Below are positions 10,905 through 22,984 of a DNA stretch of 64,000 nt, piece by piece. This stretch comes from Ariolimax columbianus. Its lineage: Eukaryota; Mollusca; Gastropoda; Stylommatophora; Arionidae. Under the pieces are notes generated by a model. It had not been told where the DNA came from. It was given only the letters and a program-made list of their open reading frames with translations, and ran no database searches. Made by a program: the position numbers and the translations under genes. The stretch spans positions 69,011,860-69,075,859 of the forward strand of contig JAVGWX010000007.1 of NCBI GenBank assembly GCA_036924085.1, in the 5' to 3' direction. Position 1 is the stretch's first letter. Every line of letters starts with the position of its first letter.

Positions 10905-12140
10905 CGAGATAATAAGCATCAGAGACATATGGCCCGCAGACCATACACGAGACAAAAAATCTCAGAGACAAGAAGCCTCAGACAAAAGAAGCCTCAGAGA
11001 CATATGGCCCCTAGTCCATACACGAGACAAGAAACAGGGACAAGAAGCCTCAGACAAAAGAAGCCTCAGAGACATATGGCCCCTAGTCCATACACGAGAC
11101 AAGAAATAGGGACAAGAAACCTCAGAGACAAGAAACCTCAGAGACATATGGCCCGTAGACCATACACAAAACAAGAAACAGAGACAATAAGCCTTAGAGA
11201 CATATGCCCTTAGACCATACACGAGACAAGAAACCTCAGAGACATATGGCCCTTAGACCATACACGAGACAAGAAACCTCAGAGACATATAGCCCATAGA
11301 CCATACACGAGACAAGAAGCTTCAGAGACATATGGACCGTAGACCATACACGAGACAAGAAACCTCAGAGACATATAGCCCATAGACCATACACGAGACA
11401 AGAAACCTCAGAGACATATGGACCGTAGACCATACACGAGACAAGAAACCTCAGAGACATATGGTCCGTAGACCACACACGAGACAAGAAGCCTCAGAGA
11501 CAAGAAACCTCAGAGACAAAAAGCCTCAGACAAGAAACCTCAGAGACAAGAAGCCTCAGAGACAAAAAGCCTCAGAGACATGAAGCCTCAGAGACATATG
11601 GTCCGTAGACCACACACGAGACAAGAAGTCTCAGAGACAAGAAGCCTCAGAGACATATGGTCCGTAGACCACACACGAGACAAGAAGCCTCAGAGACAAG
11701 AAACCTCAGAGACAAAAAGCCTCAGACAAGAAACCTCAGAGACAAGAAGCCTCAGAGACAAAAAGCCTTAGAGACAAGAAGCCTCAGAGACATTTAGCCC
11801 GTAGACCATACACGAGACACGAAGCCTCAGAGACAAGAAACCTCAGAGACAAGAAGCCTCAGAGACAAGAAGCCTCAGAGAAATATGGTCCGTAGACCAC
11901 ACACGAGACAAGAAGCCTCAGAGACAAGAAACCTCAGAGACAAAAAGCCTCAGACAAGAAACCTCAGAGACAAGAAGCCTCAGAGACAAAAAGTCTCAGA
12001 GACAAGAAGCCTCAGAGACATATGGTCCGTAGACCACACACGAGACAAGAAGTCTCAGAGACAAGAAGCCTCAGAGACATATGGTCCGTAGACTATACAC
12101 GAGACAAGAAGCCTCAGAGACATATGGTCCGTAGAGTACA
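10905..12140. repeat. composite 43-bp / 16-bp minisatellite
   Basis: The long unit contains AGACCATACACGAGACAAGA, with 43-bp spacing (for example 11212 and 11255). It ends in a CCTCAGAGACAAGAAG segment that is itself amplified as 16-bp units (about 11480-11580, 11690-11880, 11905-12020). Frames such as 11580-11771 encode Arg/Glu/Thr-rich repeats and are artefacts. About 1.2 kb in all. Confidence 0.92.
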
Positions 12141-12164
12141 CATATTCTGATATAACAAACGCAT

Positions 12165-12462
12165 ACGGGTAGAGCATACTGAACAGACTATGTTAGTCAG
12201 GATTTCCCTGAAAAATATTGACAATATTATCTTAGAAAGGGTTCTGGAGAAACATACAGACCAGAATATGTTAGTTAGGGAGCATGTGAATAACACTGAC
12301 CAGACTATATTTGTATGGGTTTTGGTGAAAAACACTGGCCTGACTATAATAAGTCAGGGCTCTTGTAAAACAAAGAATCCTGACTAACACAGCCTGGTCA
12401 GTATATTTCACCAGAACCCTGACTATGCTAGTCCGGTTAGTGTTTTTCACCACATTATATAT
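12165..12462. repeat. 39-bp minisatellite containing an internal strand switch
   Basis: Direct units (core TTAGTCAGGGTTCTGGTGAA, variably diverged) run from about 12165 to 12370. At about 12375-12453 two more units are present in reverse complement (TTCACCAGAACCCTGACTAT). The junction is therefore an imperfect palindrome. Because 39 is a multiple of three, short frames on both strands read as 13-residue repeats and are not treated as genes. Confidence 0.82.
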
Positions 12463-14329
12463 AAAACGAAACAGCAAATCCAAAAACCAATGATCCAACT
12501 ACTCATCTAAGCCAATCAGCCGTTCAACAAGTACATTAGACAGTGAACAAATCAACCAAATCAGCTATGAATTCAATCAACTGACCAATAAATCATTCAG
12601 CTAATTAATCAACCAATCTGTCCTACTTTTAGATCAATCGACTAACCAACAAAAACCACAGTAATCTAACAATCTTTCATTGTAAATTTAATTATCATGT
12701 AGCATGCAGAACGTCGCTCCCATGACAGCCCGTACGTTGTTAAATTACCTACCGAGATAGACAAAGAAGAAAACATTTTAAAAAGTAATAATTACCAGAA
12801 ATACCAGTATTATTTTTAAACGCCAAAACAAATTGCTCCTGACTGAACGCACATTTAAACAACACTTTACTTCCAGAAAGAAAAGTATAACTAATTTATT
12901 CATATATCAAGCCAAATGTTCTCAGGAATCCTTCAAGTACAAACGACGCTTCTAAGCTAAAAGAGATGCGTGCAAATTCAGTTAGGTTGGACTGGCCGGA
13001 GTCACACACTGATAGATTCCAGCTATAAACAGCAGGCCCAGGGCTGTGATTTCACGCGCTTTAGACCTAGGAATCGATTTTTCTTCTCAGAGACGACAAG
13101 GACTAAAATTACAGCAAATTTCATTAGCAAACAACAGTCCAAAAATATACAATCTTCTCAGGCGATTTTTGTCTGGTAGAAAGATACAGAGAAACAAGGC
13201 TTATCCTGCATGACCGGCCCAAATACGAATGAATTCCATTCAGAGGATGCCTCATTCAAGTTATGTTATGTTATACTAAATCGATATAACTGTTCTCAGC
13301 GTAGACGCGTAGGTGCTCATTCCATCTTTCATATAATGGTGAACGGTATGGTTATTGATGATTAAGTTAGCTCCCTGGGTGTACACACTCTTACTTAGCC
13401 GTCTGAAGTGCACTCACCTTTCGTGTCCAGATCCTATAATCTCTGGGTTTGCCCGTTCATTGATTGCTGTATCATTTGCCAACAACTAAAGTATAAATAA
13501 ACTTACTGGCTTGTTGATGGACTTAGCTTGCACTTAGTTGTTTCTTTAAATGTTATATGTTTGTTTGTGATATTAGTGGATTCATACTTAGGGTTGTTTC
13601 TTTAAATATTTAACTCATTTATCTCGCTGATTTTCTTTATTTGGTATGGTCTGTTACCGGTTGTAGTTTACTGGTATGTTGCGGTCTTGTGTGTTTTGTA
13701 TACGAACAGTTTCGGGATATTGATTGTAGAGTGTCTACTCATGTCTATATTTGTAAACATTTTGCAGTCTCCGCTGTCGTTTTATCGATGTGCTTTTTTA
13801 ACATACCTGACACCTTTTTTTTTTAACTTTCTTGTTTAACTCATATTTTATTATTGCTTTTTGTTACATTTTTTCGTTTGTTCATTACTCATATCTATTT
13901 GAATATTGTTATTTCATCTAATAGATTCCCAGTGTTTTCTATTTACAGGTTGTTTTTTCAACTATTGTTGTTGTGAATGTCCACACTGAGTAAGTTTACT
14001 CTTTTGTGTTTGCGTCCTAAAAAGAGCGTTGTGGCGGATGCAGTAGCTTTCTTCGCATTCCAAGACGGCTAATGAAGGTGGACCGGGGTCCTCCAGGAAG
14101 GTGTGCTATGTTTGGCTTCATCTGCGTGCCGTTCACTACTATTGTAATCACGTTAATCCTCACCTCGGTAACCAGACTGCCAAGAAGAACAACTCGTTTC
14201 CAGGAAATACTACGAACAAGTCGAGGCCAGTATATTTTGTCTGACCGTGACTAACATGTCTGATTAGTATGTTATATCTGACTAGACGTTAGTCTCCTCT
14301 CCCGCTTTCAGTGATTACATTATATGTGT
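12463..14329. other. unassigned DNA, about 1.9 kb
   Basis: 12480-12660 is rich in CAACCAATCA-type words, possibly a decayed short repeat. The remainder (T-rich from about 13500) has short frames at 12970, 13641 and 14072 without recognisable domains. No promoter, SINE or array identified. Confidence 0.45.
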
Positions 14330-15030
14330 CTGCTGCTTCAATATTCTTCTTTCATCTATTAGGTTCCATGTTTGTTCAGTTTGATGGTTCTACTTTCATG
14401 TTTTAGGTTCCTTGTGTTTTATTTTTGAAGGTTCTTTTTTCATCAATTAGGTCCCACGTATTTTCTGTTTGAAGGTTCTTCTTTCGTCATTTAGGTTCCA
14501 CGTATTTTATGTTTGAAGGTTCTCCAGTTAGGTTACATGATTCTTCTGTTTGATGGTTCTTCAGTTAGGTTCCATGATGCTTCTGTTTGACGGTTTTTCA
14601 GTTAGGTTCCATGATTATTTTGCTTGATGGTTTTTCAGTTAGGTTCCATGATGCTTCTGTTTGAAGGTTCTTCATTTAGGTTCCATGATGCTTCTGTTTG
14701 CAAGTTCTTCAGTTAGGTTTCACGATTATTCTGTTTGAAGGTTCTTCAGTTAGGTTCCATGATTCTTCTGTTTGAAGGTTCTCCAGTTAGGTTCCATGAT
14801 TCTTCTGTTTGAAGGTTCTTTAGTTAAGTTCCCTGATTCTGCTGTTTGATGGTTCTTCATGTAGGTTCCATGTTTTTTTCTGTTCGATGGTTCTACTTTC
14901 ATGTCTCAGGTTCCTTATATTTTCTATTTGAAGATTCTAATTTTAGGTTCCACGTATTTTCTTTATGAAGTTCTTCAATTAGGTTCCATGTTTTTTTCTG
15001 TTTGAAAATTCTTCTTTCTAATATCAGGTG
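14330..15030. repeat. 37-bp minisatellite
   Basis: About 18 monomers with the core AGTTAGGTTCCATGATTCTT followed by CTGTTTGAAGGTTCTTC, spacing 37-38 bp. Edges are degraded and the centre (14520-14830) is most regular. Confidence 0.9.
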
Positions 15031-15284
15031 GTTTAATGTGTCTTAGTAACATATAAACCATAGTTTATTTACAACAGCATGAACAGACAAAACTCGTCAT
15101 GCAATCCATTCAGCAAATGCTATCTTGACAATGACAAAGCAGTAACAGAATCCCTTGCTTAATGGAAGCAAAACAAACATGTTTTACATACGAATTGAAC
15201 AGTGAAGTATCGACGTTTCTAACGGCGACGTCGCTTAAAGCGGATTGGACAAACTAAAGCTGCACAAATGTAAACAACGAAATA

Positions 15285-15500
15285 AGCCAACCAAAGAATA
15301 GTATGTGAAATAAAAGACACCGGGTTCGATTTCCGTTATCGACACCACCCAGTTGGCCCAGTGTAAATGGGTACCCGGCTAAATATGGTAGAACGAATAT
15401 CAGAGAGGAAAGGAAATGACCCCTCCAGCTTATAGAAATATGATGTATGGTGCAATTAGATCTCTAACACTTTAACACCCACAGCAGTTGGTATATCTTT
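15285..15500 (+). mobile_element. tRNA-headed SINE copy
   Basis: CCGGGTTCGATTTCCG (about 15319) is a B box. It is followed by CCCAGTTGGCCCAGTGTAAA TGGGTACCC and a 3' end CTAACACTTTAACACCCACA GCAGTTGG, matching the body and tail of the other SINEs here. The A-box side is weakly preserved. Confidence 0.65.
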
Positions 15501-15569
15501 ACCTTACAAATGCAGAAATGAGGGATACGACAAGACTGGTTTGCAACAATATGTTGTCAAATGAAAAAG

Positions 15570-15622
15570 TATAAAGTGCCATGTGTACGGTGTGTTGCAC
15601 ATCATCTGATCAACACATAAAG
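15570..15622. repeat. orphan monomer of the 42-bp satellite
   Basis: ACGGTGTGTTGCACATCATC TGATCAACACATAAAGTGC is a single recognisable, diverged copy of the unit that forms the large array starting about 740 bases downstream. The 36-bp array and unassigned DNA lie between. Confidence 0.7.
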
Positions 15623-15844
15623 TGCTATTGGGGAGATTAAAATATGACAAGTGTATCCTGACAAGTATGACACGTGTATGTTATCACTGCTACTGAGCGT
15701 CGTTGTGCGTGGTGCCAGCACTCTAATTAGGTAAAACAACTACTACTGCAAACACACACAAAATACTGGTGCTCTATGAAGTTTGAATGCGGAAATAATA
15801 AGAATAATATAGAGAATGGAGAACAGTATAGGAAGAGTAGATCA

Positions 15845-16140
15845 GTAAAACAGATTGAACAGAATTTGTCCAGAACTGCAGAAAAATAGAATAAATACAG
15901 CATGTCAAGGACTGCAGCACAATGAAGTAAACAGAGTATGTCAAGGACCACAGCACAATGAAGTAAACACAGCATGTCAAGGACCACAGCACAATGAAGT
16001 AAACAGAGCATGTCAAGGACCACATCACAATGAAGTAAACAGTATATGTCAAGGACTGCAGCACAATGGAGTAAACAGAGTATTTCAAGGACCACAGCAA
16101 AATGAAGTAAACATAGTATGTCAAGAACTGCAGTGAAATG
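15845..16140. repeat. 36-bp minisatellite
   Basis: AATGAAGTAAACAGAGCATG TCAAGGACCACAGCAC repeats with exact 36-bp spacing (for example 15961 and 15997), about eight copies. Frames of 93-122 codons on both strands read as 12-residue repeats because 36 is a multiple of three. Treated as array artefacts. Confidence 0.9.
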
Positions 16141-16354
16141 AATTAAACAGTAAATCTGACGTACTTCACTTAAATATACTAATCAATGTATTTCAATCCG
16201 CTCTAGAATTTATATTGAAAATAATCATTCTGAGAAAATCATCAACATTAAATGTAAGCCACTGTTTTTGCTTTATTGTGGCTAGATCAGAAATGGCAGT
16301 CTCATTGTTTTTTTTTTAAATTGACGAAAGTTAATAAACAATTGGAACCCAACA

Positions 16355-17995
16355 TGTGTTTGAGATCTGGTGTGTTTCGCATCCTCTGATCTACACATAG
16401 AGCGAGATCTGGTGTGTTTCGCATCCTCTGATCTACACAAAAAGTGAGATCTGGTGTGTTTCGCATCCTCTGATCTACACATAGAGCGAGATCTGGTGTG
16501 TTGCGCAACCTCTGATCCACACATAGAGCGAGATCCGGTGTGTTGTGCAACCTCTGATCCACACATAGAGCGAGATCCGGTGTGTTGCCAATCCTCTGAT
16601 CCAGATATGGAGCGATATCTGGTGTGTTGCCAATTCTCTGATCCAGATATGGAGCGAGATCCGGTGTGTTGCACAACCTCTGATCCACACAGAGAGCGAG
16701 ATCCGGTGTGTTGCGCAACCTCTGATCCACACATAGAGCGAGATCCGGTGTGTTGCACAATCTCTGATCCACACATAGAGCGAGATCCGGTGTGTTTCGC
16801 ATCCTCTGATCTACACATAGAGCGAGATCTGGTGTGTTTCGCATCCTCTGATCTATACATAGAGCGAGATCCGGTGTGTTTCGCATCCTCTGATCTACAC
16901 ATAGAGCGAGATCTGGTGTGTTTCGCATCCTCTGATCTACACATAGAGCGGTATCTGGTGTGTTTCGCATCCTCTGATCTACACAAAATGTGAGATCTGG
17001 TGTGTTTCGCATCCTCTGATCTACACAAAAAGTGAGATCCGGTGTGTTTCGCATCCTCTGATCTACACAAAAAGTGAGATCTGGTGTGTTTCGCATCCTC
17101 TGATCTACACAAAAAGTGAGATCTGTTGTGTTTCACATCCTCTGATCTACACAAAAAGTGAGATCTGGTGTGTTTCGCATCCTCTGATCTACACAAAAAG
17201 TGAGATCTGGTGTGTTTCGCATCCTCTGATCTACACAAAAAGTGAGATCTGGTGTGTTTCGCATCCTCTGATCTACACAAAAAGTGAGATCCGGTGTATT
17301 TCGTATCCTCTGATCTACACAAAAAGTGAGATCTGGTGTGTTTCGCATCCTCTGATCTACACATAGAGCGAGATCTGGTGTGTTTCGCATCCTCTGATCT
17401 ACACATAGAGCGAGATCCGGTGTGTTGCGCAACCTCTGATCCACACATAGAGCGAGATCCGGTGTGTTGCGCAACCTGTGATCCACACATAGAGCGAGAT
17501 CCGGTGTGTTGCACAATCTCTGATCCACACATAGAGCGAGATCCGGTGTGTTGCACAACCTCTGATCTACACATAGAGCGAGATCCGGTGTGTTGCGCAA
17601 CCTCTGATCCACACATAGAGCGAGATCCGGTGTGTTGCACAACCTCTGATCTACACATAGAGCAAGATCCGGTGTGTTGCCAATCCTCTGATCCACACAT
17701 AGAGAGAGATGTGGTGTGTTGCACAACCTCTGATCTACACATAGAGCAAGATCCGGTGTGTTGCCAATCCTCTGATCCACACATAGAGAGAGATGTGGCG
17801 TGTTGCCAATCCTCTGATCCAGATATGGAGCGATATCTGGTGTGTTGCGCAACCTCTGATCCACACATAGAACGAGATCCAGTGTGTTGTGCAACCTCTG
17901 ATTCACACATAGAGCGAGATACGGTGTGTTGCGCAACCTCTGATTCACACATAGAGCGAGATCCGGTGTGTTGCGCAATCTCTGATCCACAGAAA
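16355..17995. repeat. 42-bp minisatellite, about 39 copies
   Basis: The unit begins GATCCGGTGTGTTGCGCAAC and continues CTCTGATCCACACATAGAGCGA. Variants are clustered: TTTCGCATCC with CACAAAAAGTGA dominates 16975-17335, GCGCAACC types lie at both ends, and CCAGATATGGAGC types at 16590-16660 and 17815-17835. An 84-bp dimer repeats at about 17640-17800. Because 42 = 3 x 14 and the unit lacks stops in several frames, both strands are open for long stretches (574 codons at 16282-18006 minus, 236 at 17336-18046 plus). One Cys per 14 residues appears in the longest frame, but openness in multiple frames argues against selection on one protein. Confidence 0.93.
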
Positions 17996-18904
17996 GAGGC
18001 AGCCACTCCAACAAGAGAACAAGAAGCTTGGCAACTGTTTGTGTGATCATCTCTACAACAACTCTTACAGAACGTCGATCTGTGTAGTCACTCAAATGAA
18101 CAGTACTTGTCACCATGTGCACACACAACACTCGTGTCACTGCGATCAGATTACCTTCGTATTGTGCTCTTGAAAAAACCACTTAAGCTTTCGCGTGGGA
18201 TGCTTGTGGCCGGAATGTTCAAACATCTTACACACCATTGTCTTAGCCATGCCGTTTTTCATATCATCCAACCTATTCAACACTTCCTTATATGCCCCCA
18301 ATTTGCTTTTAATTGTATTTTTCTTTCTTTAGTTGTTTTACATTAAAAGTAAACCACATTGATTTTCCCGTTTTTAACTATGTATGTCGATAAGTTTTAA
18401 AGCCATGCCGTTTACATTGAATCCCCCTATCAAGCATTTGTTGTTTTTCTGTAGGGAGTGAAATAAACAAAGATAGCCAGCACACGACGTGACGACAGCA
18501 GTGGTGAAGCGACCTGCAGTCCTCAGACCAAAAATCCTTTGACTACCCCAGCATTGAGACCAAAGTCGTACGACAGTATTATTAATATTATTATTATTAC
18601 TTTTATTATTATTTTAATATTCTAGATTTTGCTCCTAAAAAGGATAGTGCGACCACATTAGATATCCCCATTGAGGAAGCCTGGCCCGAAGTTCCTATAT
18701 ACTCTTATAGTTAACGTTTCAGTGACAAATAGTGTTAATTGATAAGGTTGTGAACCCAACGGAATTCCTATATAGTCACCTTTATAAACACGAATGGAGA
18801 AGCAGTATTTCTATTATGTATTCCACAGTAATGGTCCCTGATATTTCACGGTGAATTTTACTCGTATTATTGTTATAATTATTATTAGCTATTACACCAC
18901 ATGG
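17996..18904. other. unassigned DNA with an (ATT)n patch
   Basis: About 18570-18625 is ATT/TTA-rich. The frame 18107-18346 has no recognisable domain. Nothing else identified. Confidence 0.4.
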
Positions 18905-19150
18905 ACGTCTAATTAGTGTTGTGGTAGAGCACTTGCTTTTCAAAGCAAAGGTACGAGGTTGAACTCCCGTTATCGACTCGCTCAAGTCGACCAGGCTGTA
19001 AAGGGGCGCATTTGTAAATGGGCACCTAACATTCAGTAAGAACGATAATGACAGCGAGGAAGGGGCACTGACCACCCCACCTCACACAGGCTGGCTTAGT
19101 ACAATGAAGTCTCCAACGCCTCATCCCCGACGGCAGTTCTTGCTATTTAA
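18905..19150 (+). mobile_element. tRNA-headed SINE, best full-length copy
   Basis: The head reads TGTGGTAGAGCACTTGCTTT (A-box region). It is followed by CGAGGTTGAACTCCCG (B box), then a body with GTAAATGGGCACC and GACAGCGAGGAAGGGGCACT, and the conserved 3' end CATCCCCGACGGCAGTTCTT. About 245 bp. The head is tRNA-like in A/B box spacing but too diverged to be a working tRNA. I use this copy as the reference for the other SINEs in the window. Confidence 0.8.
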
Positions 19151-19319
19151 GTTGAACAAAATGACACACTATGTGTGTATATCTCGTACACAGGATTCAG
19201 TGTTTCAGCCTGGTGTATGATTCAACACTTGATGATAAAACTCGCTCTTCTTGTATTCGTTATTTCACATGAGTAAGTTGCTAGAATGCGGTCCTTCATT
19301 TCTCCTGTTCCTTCATGTG

Positions 19320-19595
19320 ATCTGTCCTTTCATTTCATATGTCTATTTATTTCCCGTCTTCATTCATTTCATATATCCCTTAATTTCATATATCCCTTAA
19401 TTTCATATATCCCTTAATTTCACATGCCCCTTAATTTCCCATGTCCCTTCAATATATATGTTCCTTCATTGTATTTGTCTTTTCATTTTATCTGACTTTA
19501 TTTTATCTGTCCGTTCATTGTGTATGTTCTTTCATTTTATATGTCATTACGTTTCACCCTCTCTTCATTGTATATGTCCCTTCATCTGATCAGTC
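19320..19595. repeat. degenerate 17-bp repeat (CATATATCCCTTAATTT)
   Basis: Three perfect copies of TTTCATATATCCCTTAA at about 19370-19420, flanked by degenerate TTCATTTCATATGTC units to both sides. Confidence 0.75.
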
Positions 19596-20285
19596 CACTT
19601 AATTCGTTAGGTGTCGTGTTATTTCATGTATCAGCTGTGTGTGCCCACTGATATTTTCAATCCATTCCTACACAAACAGTTCTTTTCCGGTCTTTCTCTT
19701 GTCCTAATGTTAAATACTCAAGGGGGAGGGAAATAAGTCTTAAGACATTATTTGTATACCTTCAAATTAGTAAAATATTTGACTGGCAACGAAGACCATG
19801 CATCACATTTCTTCGCACCTCACCAATATCGGTTTGATCATCAACAGTTGTGGATCTCAACCGTATGTTCTCAGTCTCATGACAATACAGTGAAGAGTTT
19901 AATCGGAAGCTCCGGGGAAGGGGTGAGTGATCATCGGACAGGGAACACAAATATCATATTTGAATTATTTTGTTTCTACTAAATATAAAATAAACCAATT
20001 TGCTTGAATATCTGTCTAATTTCCTTCATTACTGACCGATACAATATATTTGATCAAAATTGAATATGCTTCTTCTTCTTCGTTCGTTCTCAATTTCCCG
20101 CTACCAGGCCACGAAAAGGGCTTTGCAAGTAGCAGGAATGTAGTCCGAAGAACAGAATACGTTGTGTCGTAGTTTACAGCTTGACGGCGATATTTACACC
20201 TTTCGGTCCGACACATCTGATTTCAGCAGGCATTTCGAATAGAGGTTGAGTGAAAATAACTTCGGTAAATGATGACAGATTTCAA
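19596..20285. other. unassigned DNA
   Basis: No array or clear gene. A short CTTCTTCTTCTTCG motif at about 20069 resembles the tail of the RNase H LINE family on the minus strand, but the adjoining sequence does not match the copies at 50-58 kb. Confidence 0.35.
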
Positions 20286-20325
20286 GATGTCCACAGTCTG
20301 GGAAAAGTTGGGAATCCCTGATCCA
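20286..20325. mobile_element. possible hAT-type transposon terminus
   Basis: Reverse complement reads CAGGGATTCCCAACTTTTCC then CAGACTGTGGACA, resembling the CAGxGGTTCTCAA ... TGGAC ends of hAT elements and their MITEs. The partner end was not found to the left. Confidence 0.3.
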
Positions 20326-20714
20326 CAACCACACGAGTCAAGTGATAATCATAAACAGCATCGATTGAAGTACTGTACATGATCACGAGAGTGACAGTAT
20401 GCAGACAATACCGGATGCTATCCTTAAATATTTCAAAAGTATTGCGACGCATTTTAAGTGAACGCAAATAGCGAGGTAATGTGAACACGCACGTTGGCTA
20501 ACAATTTGCAAACTAAAATATAGAACAATTGTACAATCTGCTGCAGTTAGAATTTTCTGGACAGTGTCGCCGTTATTGTGGTCAACATTGAAGACTCGTA
20601 ATGTTAACTATGTATGTCTGTCAGTACAGACGCAGGGTTCATTCTCGATTGTTCTGAACATTTCTTCTCACATCTACCGACGTGGGACATTATCTTAACG
20701 TCTAGTTTTATTCT
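20326..20714. other. unassigned DNA
   Basis: Nothing recognised. Confidence 0.4.
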
Positions 20715-21520
20715 TTTTATTCTTCTTCTTCTTCTTCTTCTTCTTCTTCTTCTTCTTCTTCTTCTTCTTCTTCTTCTTTTTCTTCTTCTTCTTTTTCTTC
20801 TTCGTCTTATTTGTGTTCCTCTTCTTTCTCTTCTTCATTTTGTTCTTGTTTCTCTTGTTCTTCTTCTCTTGTTCTTTTTCTTCTTCCTCTTCTTTGTTTT
20901 GTTCTTGTTTGTTTTGTTCTTCTTCTCGTGTTCTTTTTCTTCTTCCTCTTCTTTGTTTTGTTCTTGTTTGTTTTGTTCTTCTTCTCGTGTTCTTTTTCTT
21001 CTTCCTCTTCTTTGTCTTGTTCTTGTTCCTCTTCTTTCTCTTCTTCTTTGCCTTGCTCTTGTCCCTCTTCTGCTTCTGCTTTTCTTCTTCTTCTTCATGA
21101 TCTTATTTTTCTTTTTCTTTTCCTTTTTTTCTTCTAGTTCATCATCATCATTTTCTTCTTCTTTGTTTTCTTCTTCCTCTTGGTCTTCTTGTTCTTGTTG
21201 TTCTTCTTCTTCATTTTTTTTCTTCATCATTCTTATTTTCCATTTTTCTCCCTCTTTTTCTTCTTCTTCCTCCTCTCCTTCTTATTTTCTCCTTCTTCTT
21301 CCATTTTCCTAATTTTTTTCTTCCTTAATCCTCCTCCTCCTCCTCATCATCATCACCATAATTATTTTAATCTTCTTTTTCTTCTCCCTTATTTTTCTTA
21401 TTCTTTTTTCTTCTTCCGATCTTCTTTCATTCCCTCCTTTTCACTTTCATTACAATCATCATCAGCATCATCGCCGTCATCATATCTTCTTGTTTTTCTT
21501 CTTCATCTTCCTCATCTTCC
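20715..21520. repeat. CTT/TTC-rich polypyrimidine tract
   Basis: A pure (TTC)n core at about 20719-20777, followed by about 700 bases of imperfect CTT DNA. An internal near-duplicate TTCTTCTCGTGTTCTTTTTC (20919 and 20979) has a spacing of about 60. Long Ser/Phe/Leu or Glu/Lys/Arg frames are artefacts. Ends in CAT/ATC-rich triplets (21340-21490). Confidence 0.92.
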
Positions 21521-21691
21521 GGTCCTCAGGAAAGTCAATCACTCACCTTCTTTATTACTGAATCACATATTGGATGTTCGTTCTACCATATCCAAATGGA
21601 TGGTACACACAAATATCACACTTTGTACACGTGTGAATGGTCGAGCGTGCAAAGACATCAAGTTTAAGAATGATCTCACTGACATGGGTTA

Positions 21692-21800
21692 GACCAGCGG
21701 TTCCTAACTTGTCGTCTATGGACCCTTTGTAGTTCTCAAGGTCCTCTTAGGGATCTCCTTAGCCCTCAACGAGGGCTTTAAGAAGTGTTATTAGCTTTTA
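21692..21800 (+). mobile_element. possible hAT-type element left end
   Basis: CAGCGGTTCCTAACTTGTCG TCTATGGACCC matches the general form of hAT terminal repeats. The internal AGTGTTATTAGCTTTTACAT is also seen in such MITE-like sequences from my recollection of the family. No right end or transposase is visible. Confidence 0.35.
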
Positions 21801-22225
21801 CATTTAAAATCAAAAAGACAAATAGAAAGATATCAGAAATAGAAATATGGAAACAAGGATAAATACGCCGATTAAACAGACGGTGGGAGTTTGAGCGGGT
21901 AATACAGATGATCGGACATCACAGCAATATCATAGTTGGCTACTTGCATCAGAGTCAGCGAATCACATCTGAGCAAGACTCTATTCTGTTTGCAAATGGG
22001 AACCATGGCAACAGGCTGCAATGGTGTGGTCTGGCCGAAAAAAAGGATCGCAGTGGGAAGACAAACCATAAACTCTTTTAAAAAGCTGGATATGTCGGTC
22101 CCAAAGGTATAGATATTGCAGCTTCGCTATAAACTATGGCACAACGTTGCAACGTTCTTTTCAGCACGATAACCGAACAAGAATATGGATATATATTCGA
22201 AAAATATTTTTAAATATAAAGTATG
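21801..22225. other. unassigned DNA
   Basis: The frame 21872-22069 (minus) has no recognisable domain. May include the body of the putative hAT fragment. Confidence 0.4.
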
Positions 22226-22715
22226 AACATTAGTGGACGTCACCTGACCCTCACGTGTGAACATTATTGGACATTACCTAGCCCTCTGGTGTGAACATTA
22301 GTGGACATCACCTGACCCTCACACTATGAACATTAGTGGACATCACTTGACCCTCACACTATGAACATTAGTGGACATCACCTGACCCTCACGTGTGAAC
22401 ATTAGTGGACATCACCTGACCCTCACACTATGAACATTACTGACATCACCTGACCCTCACACTGAACATTAGTGGACATCACCTGACCCTCACGTGTGAA
22501 CATTAGTGGACATCATCTGACCCTCACACTATGAACATTAGTGGACATCATCTGACCCTCACACTATAAACATTAGTGGACATCACCTGACTCTCACACT
22601 ATGAACATTATTGGACATCACCTGACTCTCACACTATGAACATTTTTGGATATCACCTGACTCTCACACAATGAACATTATTGGACATCACCTGACCCTC
22701 ACATTATGAACACCA
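22226..22715. repeat. 35-bp minisatellite
   Basis: GAACATTAGTGGACATCACC TGACCCTCACACTAT, period 35, about 14 copies. Two monomer types differ in the last bases (CACGTG versus CACACTAT), so units of 31-35 bp alternate. Confidence 0.92.
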
Positions 22716-22984
22716 CACACTTTTATTAAAATGTTATTTGTGCCTAGATTGTGTAGATATGAATATATCACGACAATAAATTAAAAGCGTGAGTTGCAGA
22801 TCTGGAAGATTCATTCAAATTTCACGATTAGAGAATATTTTATTTTCATTTTGTTATGTTTTCTAACAACACACTTCAATTAACATTTGAAATTTAATAT
22901 ATTGTTTACTATTGTAAACTCACAGATAGGTTACATGTGATGTGTGCGGACATATGAATGGAATTTATTGATAGGAAAGTAGAC

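Noticed and set aside
16355..17995. CRISPR-like regular array
   Set aside because: Units are contiguous tandem copies with no unique spacers, no leader and no cas-like genes, and the context is eukaryotic.
16282..18182. 574- and 349-codon minus frames over the 42-bp array as a repetitive secreted protein
   Set aside because: Several frames on both strands are equally open, the monomer is a multiple of three without stops, and no signal peptide or non-repeat domain stands out. Kept only as a low-probability possibility in findings.
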